Of a stretch of 59,665 bases of DNA, positions 56,740 through 59,665 are shown in pieces. The DNA is from WYZ-LMO8 sp964586135 (GTDB lineage Archaea; Thermoproteota; Methanomethylicia; Nezhaarchaeales; WYZ-LMO8): positions 1 through 59,665 of the forward strand of contig CAZPGS010000002.1 in the NCBI GenBank assembly GCA_964586135.1. Reading direction: 5' to 3'. The notes beneath the pieces were generated by a model that did not search any database, was not told the DNA's origin, and saw only the letters and a list, made by a program, of their open reading frames with translations. The first letter of the stretch is position 1. The number at the start of each line of letters is the position of its first letter. The position numbers and the translations under genes are program-made.

Positions 56740-58752
56740 TCACGCCTTTTCGAGCAGTATGCAACCGAACGGCCCTCTGGCGTAGAGCACGCCGGTGGCC
56801 TCGCTACACCAGGCGATTGCCCAGACCTCGTAGCCGCTCACCGGCAACGAGAGCTCGCCACGGGCGAAGTAGACGGTGCCGTCCGAGTAGGCGGTCTTGG
56901 TGACCTCCCAGATCCGCTCCGCGCCCAGATCCTTGACCACGAGCGTGACCCTAGCGCGGGGGACGGGCGCGTAGTCCGGTGCCCTGTGTTCGTAGACCCT
57001 CAGCTTGAACCCGCTCGAGTCCCTTTGAAGGACGGAGAGGGCAAGCTCCCTGTACTCGGCGGAGTTGCTCTCTAGGGCGAACTCGTCTGTGGCGGGGGTC
57101 ATGGGTATCGAGGACAGCCCATTGACCCTGTGGCCGGTCGGCCTCAAGATTTGAGGGTCGATTGAGTCGCTCTCCGCGTAGCTGTGGTTGCTCGAGTCGA
57201 TGCCGGTCTTCAAGCAGACCCTCCTCGTCTCCAAGTCCAAGCCGTAGTAGAGGTAGGGCCTGTTCTTGACGGGGGAGTTGTCGTCGCACCAGAGGCCGTA
57301 GACCCTTATCACGCAGGAGGAGGGCGAGAGCCAGATCTGGTGCACTTCAGGCCTTATGGAGGCGAGCCTGACGTAGATGGTGAAGTCCTTCGAGCCCCCG
57401 CCGTAGGACACGGTTATCACGACGGGGACGTCAACGTAGTCCACCCCCTGGAGGAGCTTGGCCCTGAACACCTTATCTGATTGGAAGCGGACCCACCCGC
57501 TCCTCAGGTCGTCCTCCGTTATCTCCTTGGTGGCCTCGAAGCTACCGCCGTCGGCGTACAACGCCCTGTTGAACGGGTCGCTAGGGTCGATGGTCCAGAA
57601 GTACTCCTTCGGGAAGGAGGCGCTGACGGTCATCTTCACGCCCGGGCTACCTTGGACCTGCACGTAGACGTTGGGCCTGAAGAAGTCCCCGAAGGCGAGC
57701 TTGGTGGGGCCGCTGGGGTCGCTCGGCTCGGCCCAGCCCCGGGGAAGCAACTCCACGGCCGAGTCCTCGTCCTCCAGTCTCCAGTCCTCGGGGCTGGTGA
57801 AGGGGAGGATCACCCTCGGGTCCGCCGTCAGGTTTACGGCCAGGTCTGGAGTGAAGGTTATCTCGACGCTCTCGAACTGGAAGGCGCAGTCGTTGCGCTG
57901 ATCCCACGGCACGTACTGGTAGAACTTCTCGTCGTAAATACTGAGCTCGGCGTCCGTGTGGGCGAGGAGGCCGAAGTAGATGTAGTACTCGCCCGGCTCG
58001 ATCCCCTCCTCCGAGGTGTTGATCGCTATCTCCGGAGTCCAAGTGGTCCCGGTACTGATCTTCTCACCCACCCTGAGGGTGAACAGGTGCTGCAAGTAGC
58101 CGACGCTCGCGTTTTCCCAGCTCGTGCCACTCGGATAGCCCTCCCACTCTACCTCCGTCACCCAGCCGAGCCCCGGCTCGTACCGCACTTCTCTTATTAT
58201 CCTGATGAGGCACACTTGGAAGTAGACGTCTGCGCGAGCCCGGTAGGGATAGCGGCTAGGAAGAAGCTGAGGGTCATAGGTGGGCTTCGCGACGAAGTCC
58301 TGCACCGCCTTGATGCTCGCCCTCACCCTTATGGAAAAGTTGCCCTCGGGGATCTTGATCGACTCCTTCGTGTAAAAGCCCGCGTAGGTCCACATGTCCT
58401 TCTCGTGGCCGCGTACCCTGACCGTCACGCCCCCTTTGATGCCCTTTAGCGCGGGGCCCCAATCCGTAATCCACCTCAGCTCGCCGTCGTAGTAGAAGCA
58501 GTAGCCCCACGAGCGCCCGACCACGTGGTAGGTCCCGTAGGGCCCTTCGAGCCTCTCCGCATAGCCCATCTCCCACCGCCAGAAGTTCTCGTCGAAGGGA
58601 GGGGCCGTGAGGACGTCGGCCCCAGCTGAGCTGAACGGGGTGAGGGGTTCGAGCAGGAGCGAGAGGGCTAGTGCTAGTAATGCGAAGGTTTCGAAGGCGT
58701 TGGCCCTCCTATTTTCAAAGGTATTGCGTGTGAGAGGCTCCCCGAGGCTCAC
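56740..58752 (-). CDS. Large secreted protein of unknown family (670 aa)
   Basis: A signal-like helix (FETFALLALALSLLLEPLTPFSSAGA, about 19-45) precedes an aromatic-rich exported chain (ENFWRWEMGYAERLEGPYGTYHVVGRSWGYCFYYDGELRWITDWG). Later parts are beta-rich with repeated Tyr/Trp and Pro. There is no obvious C-terminal membrane anchor. I recognise no domain; a secreted or S-layer-associated carbohydrate-binding role is only a guess from the aromatic content. GTG at 58752 starts it, with TTTTAAG 11-21 bases upstream. First gene of the minus-strand pilus run. Confidence 0.7.
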   Translation of the reverse strand: MSLGEPLTRNTFENRRANAFETFALLALALSLLLEPLTPFSSAGADVLTAPPFDENFWRWEMGYAERLEGPYGTYHVVGRSWGYCFYYDGELRWITDWGPALKGIKGGVTVRVRGHEKDMWTYAGFYTKESIKIPEGNFSIRVRASIKAVQDFVAKPTYDPQLLPSRYPYRARADVYFQVCLIRIIREVRYEPGLGWVTEVEWEGYPSGTSWENASVGYLQHLFTLRVGEKISTGTTWTPEIAINTSEEGIEPGEYYIYFGLLAHTDAELSIYDEKFYQYVPWDQRNDCAFQFESVEITFTPDLAVNLTADPRVILPFTSPEDWRLEDEDSAVELLPRGWAEPSDPSGPTKLAFGDFFRPNVYVQVQGSPGVKMTVSASFPKEYFWTIDPSDPFNRALYADGGSFEATKEITEDDLRSGWVRFQSDKVFRAKLLQGVDYVDVPVVITVSYGGGSKDFTIYVRLASIRPEVHQIWLSPSSCVIRVYGLWCDDNSPVKNRPYLYYGLDLETRRVCLKTGIDSSNHSYAESDSIDPQILRPTGHRVNGLSSIPMTPATDEFALESNSAEYRELALSVLQRDSSGFKLRVYEHRAPDYAPVPRARVTLVVKDLGAERIWEVTKTAYSDGTVYFARGELSLPVSGYEVWAIAWCSEATGVLYARGPFGCILLEKA

Positions 58753-58762
58753 GTGGGGCTGT

Positions 58763-58773
58763 GCTTAAAAGGG
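58763..58773 (-). promoter_or_regulatory. TATA-like element of the 670-aa gene
   Basis: Minus-strand CCCTTTTAAGC, 11-21 bp upstream of the GTG at 58752. Confidence 0.35.
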
Positions 58774-59433
58774 GGCTGAATGTCAAGGGGAAGACTTAGA
58801 GCGAGGTCGCGGCCTGCGCTTGATGGTTATGAAGTGATGTTCGTCGCCCGACCTTCGACGGGAGGACGTGGAGAAAGCCCCACTGATTATGGTCGGCATC
58901 GTCACCATAAGCTCGGCGCTAGCTTAGCGCTAGCTAAAAATGGCGACTCCCGTAGGAAGTTGCATGGCGATTGCCTTCGCCGAGCAACTAGCCAATTGAA
59001 GAGGCCGTCCCTTTAGCTATTAGATAAGAACGTGGAGTCACGCTATAGAGTAGTAGGCTTGTCAGAGATCGAAGAGGCTTGAAGGCGGAGGCCTTGAAAT
59101 AGGGGTCTCAGAGAGTGATCACCGTGTCGGTTGCGCAACACACAACCGAGATGGCTCTATCGAGCGATCCTTAACGCAGTTCAGAGCTTAAGGCCCTTGA
59201 TGCTACAAGGGCCCGAGAAAGTTGACGGCCACACGTCCTTCGTCATGATCTCTGGCTCTCATGTTGTGCGCTTGAATTAGGTCTTGCCACTCAAGGTTGA
59301 GAGGAGACATTGTTGAAGTAGCATTTAAGCACGTTTATACTTTTGGACCGCCTATCGTGGTGGACTTAGCCCTGACGAGACACAACCATCAAGTCTCAGT
59401 AAAAATGTGATGCGAGGTGAAACGGATATGCAA
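58774..59433. other. Intergenic stretch between pilus cluster and tRNA genes
   Basis: No supported gene. It contains the palindrome GCTAGCTTAGCGCTAGC near 58918-58936 and a TATA-like GTTTATAC at about 59333-59340 with no recognisable product downstream. Confidence 0.45.
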
Positions 59434-59506
59434 AGCCCCGGGCGGGATTCGAACCCGCGACTTGCGGCTTACAAGGCCGCCGCCATAACCGCTAGGCAAC
59501 CGGGGC
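59434..59506 (-). tRNA. tRNA-Thr (anticodon UGU)
   Basis: Minus-strand acceptor GCCCCGG pairs with CCGGGGC. The anticodon stem GCGGC/GCCGC encloses CTTGTAA, giving UGU. The T-arm is GCGGG-TTCGAAT-CCCGC and the discriminator is U. It is 73 nt, with no intron and no encoded CCA (next bases TTG). Confidence 0.93.
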
Positions 59507-59530
59507 TTAAAGTACCAATTTCGGGAGACC

Positions 59531-59538
59531 ATAAAAGC
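59531..59538 (-). promoter_or_regulatory. TATA box of tRNA-Thr
   Basis: Minus-strand GCTTTTAT, 25-32 bp upstream of the tRNA 5' end. Confidence 0.5.
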
Positions 59539-59574
59539 GTTAATGTCCTCAGCGATCTCAGCCTCTCGAAGCAA

Positions 59575-59584
59575 GCTTTTATTT
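59575..59584 (+). promoter_or_regulatory. TATA box of tRNA-Ser
   Basis: GCTTTTATTT, 35-44 bp upstream of the tRNA 5' end. Confidence 0.45.
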
Positions 59585-59618
59585 CGGGCTTTGCTCTTTT
59601 TCTAATCGCTTAATCAGA

Positions 59619-59665
59619 GCCGGGTTCGCCTAGTCTGGTAGGGCGCGGGCTTGCTAAGCCCGTTC
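59619..59665 (+). tRNA. tRNA-Ser (anticodon GCU), 5' part only
   Basis: The acceptor half GCCGGGT, a D-arm with CCTAGTCTGGTAGGG and the anticodon arm CGGGC-TTGCTAA-GCCCG (anticodon GCU) are present. The variable arm, T-arm and 3' acceptor lie beyond the window. No intron at 37/38. Confidence 0.85.

Noticed and set aside
1..59665. CRISPR array
   Set aside because: No regularly spaced direct repeats were noticed anywhere in the window, and no cas gene was recognised.

Overview
This window is chromosomal DNA of a thermophilic archaeon, most likely from the Thermoproteota (crenarchaeal or TACK side). The information-processing genes support this: RNase P RNA, TFE, TFB, an RPC34-like Fe-S winged helix, NAC, MBF1, Nop5/fibrillarin, Gar1, LSm, S8e, S30e, SRP19, TiaS and GatDE. 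A tungsten-type aldehyde ferredoxin oxidoreductase, GTG/TTG starts and short or absent leaders behind TATA boxes fit the same picture. I cannot name the genus.

Layout. 1-7 kb: partial RNase P RNA, tiaS, a tiny zinc finger, a MoaD-like protein divergent from an unusual fusion of aldehyde ferredoxin oxidoreductase with hexulose-6-phosphate synthase, then CTP synthase (pyrG) and TFE. 7-18.4 kb: trm56, hflX, mbf1, a PUA protein, NAC, atpD, an HDAC-family deacetylase, purA, glmS, a CYTH protein, thiC, LSm and SAM synthetase. 18.4-20 kb: a decayed M28 peptidase. 20-29 kb: DUF460, rio2, dph6, gatE, gatD, rps30e, pyrK and pyrD on the minus strand. 29-32.5 kb: nop5, fibrillarin, DUF61 and an HTH regulator. 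32.5-36 kb: the operon gar1-tfb-rpc34-like-rlmE-trm1. 36-41.7 kb: rps8e-srp19, hypE-pepQ-serS (the rare type-2 SerRS), a probable C/D-box sRNA, a phosphoesterase and tRNA-Pro. 41.7-44.8 kb: a gene-poor stretch with an orphan TFIIB-type zinc-ribbon protein. 44.8-58.8 kb: a visibly more G+C-rich cluster for a type IV pilus-like machine (ATPase, membrane platform, several pilin-like proteins, two large surface proteins). The window ends with tRNA-Thr and a partial tRNA-Ser.

Main discovery. Two essential nucleotide-biosynthesis genes cannot be read as continuous frames. pyrG is interrupted twice (19 and 32 nt) and purA once (17 nt), each time inside its most conserved motif. Each insert has the same plan: A, a small GC hairpin, four bases complementary to the exon just upstream, then AG or AT. 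This is a bulge-helix-bulge splice site reduced close to its minimum. Exact excision at the standard position in each bulge restores the textbook protein. The two pyrG inserts sit in near-identical target sites (ACCCAT^ACAT). I infer a family of very small BHB introns in protein-coding genes, removed by the tRNA-splicing endonuclease; this may recur across the genome.

Other notable points are the AOR-HPS fusion (possible formaldehyde channelling), a pilin-cluster gene with two compensating G-run frameshifts, and repeated use of palindromic TATA elements as bidirectional promoters.
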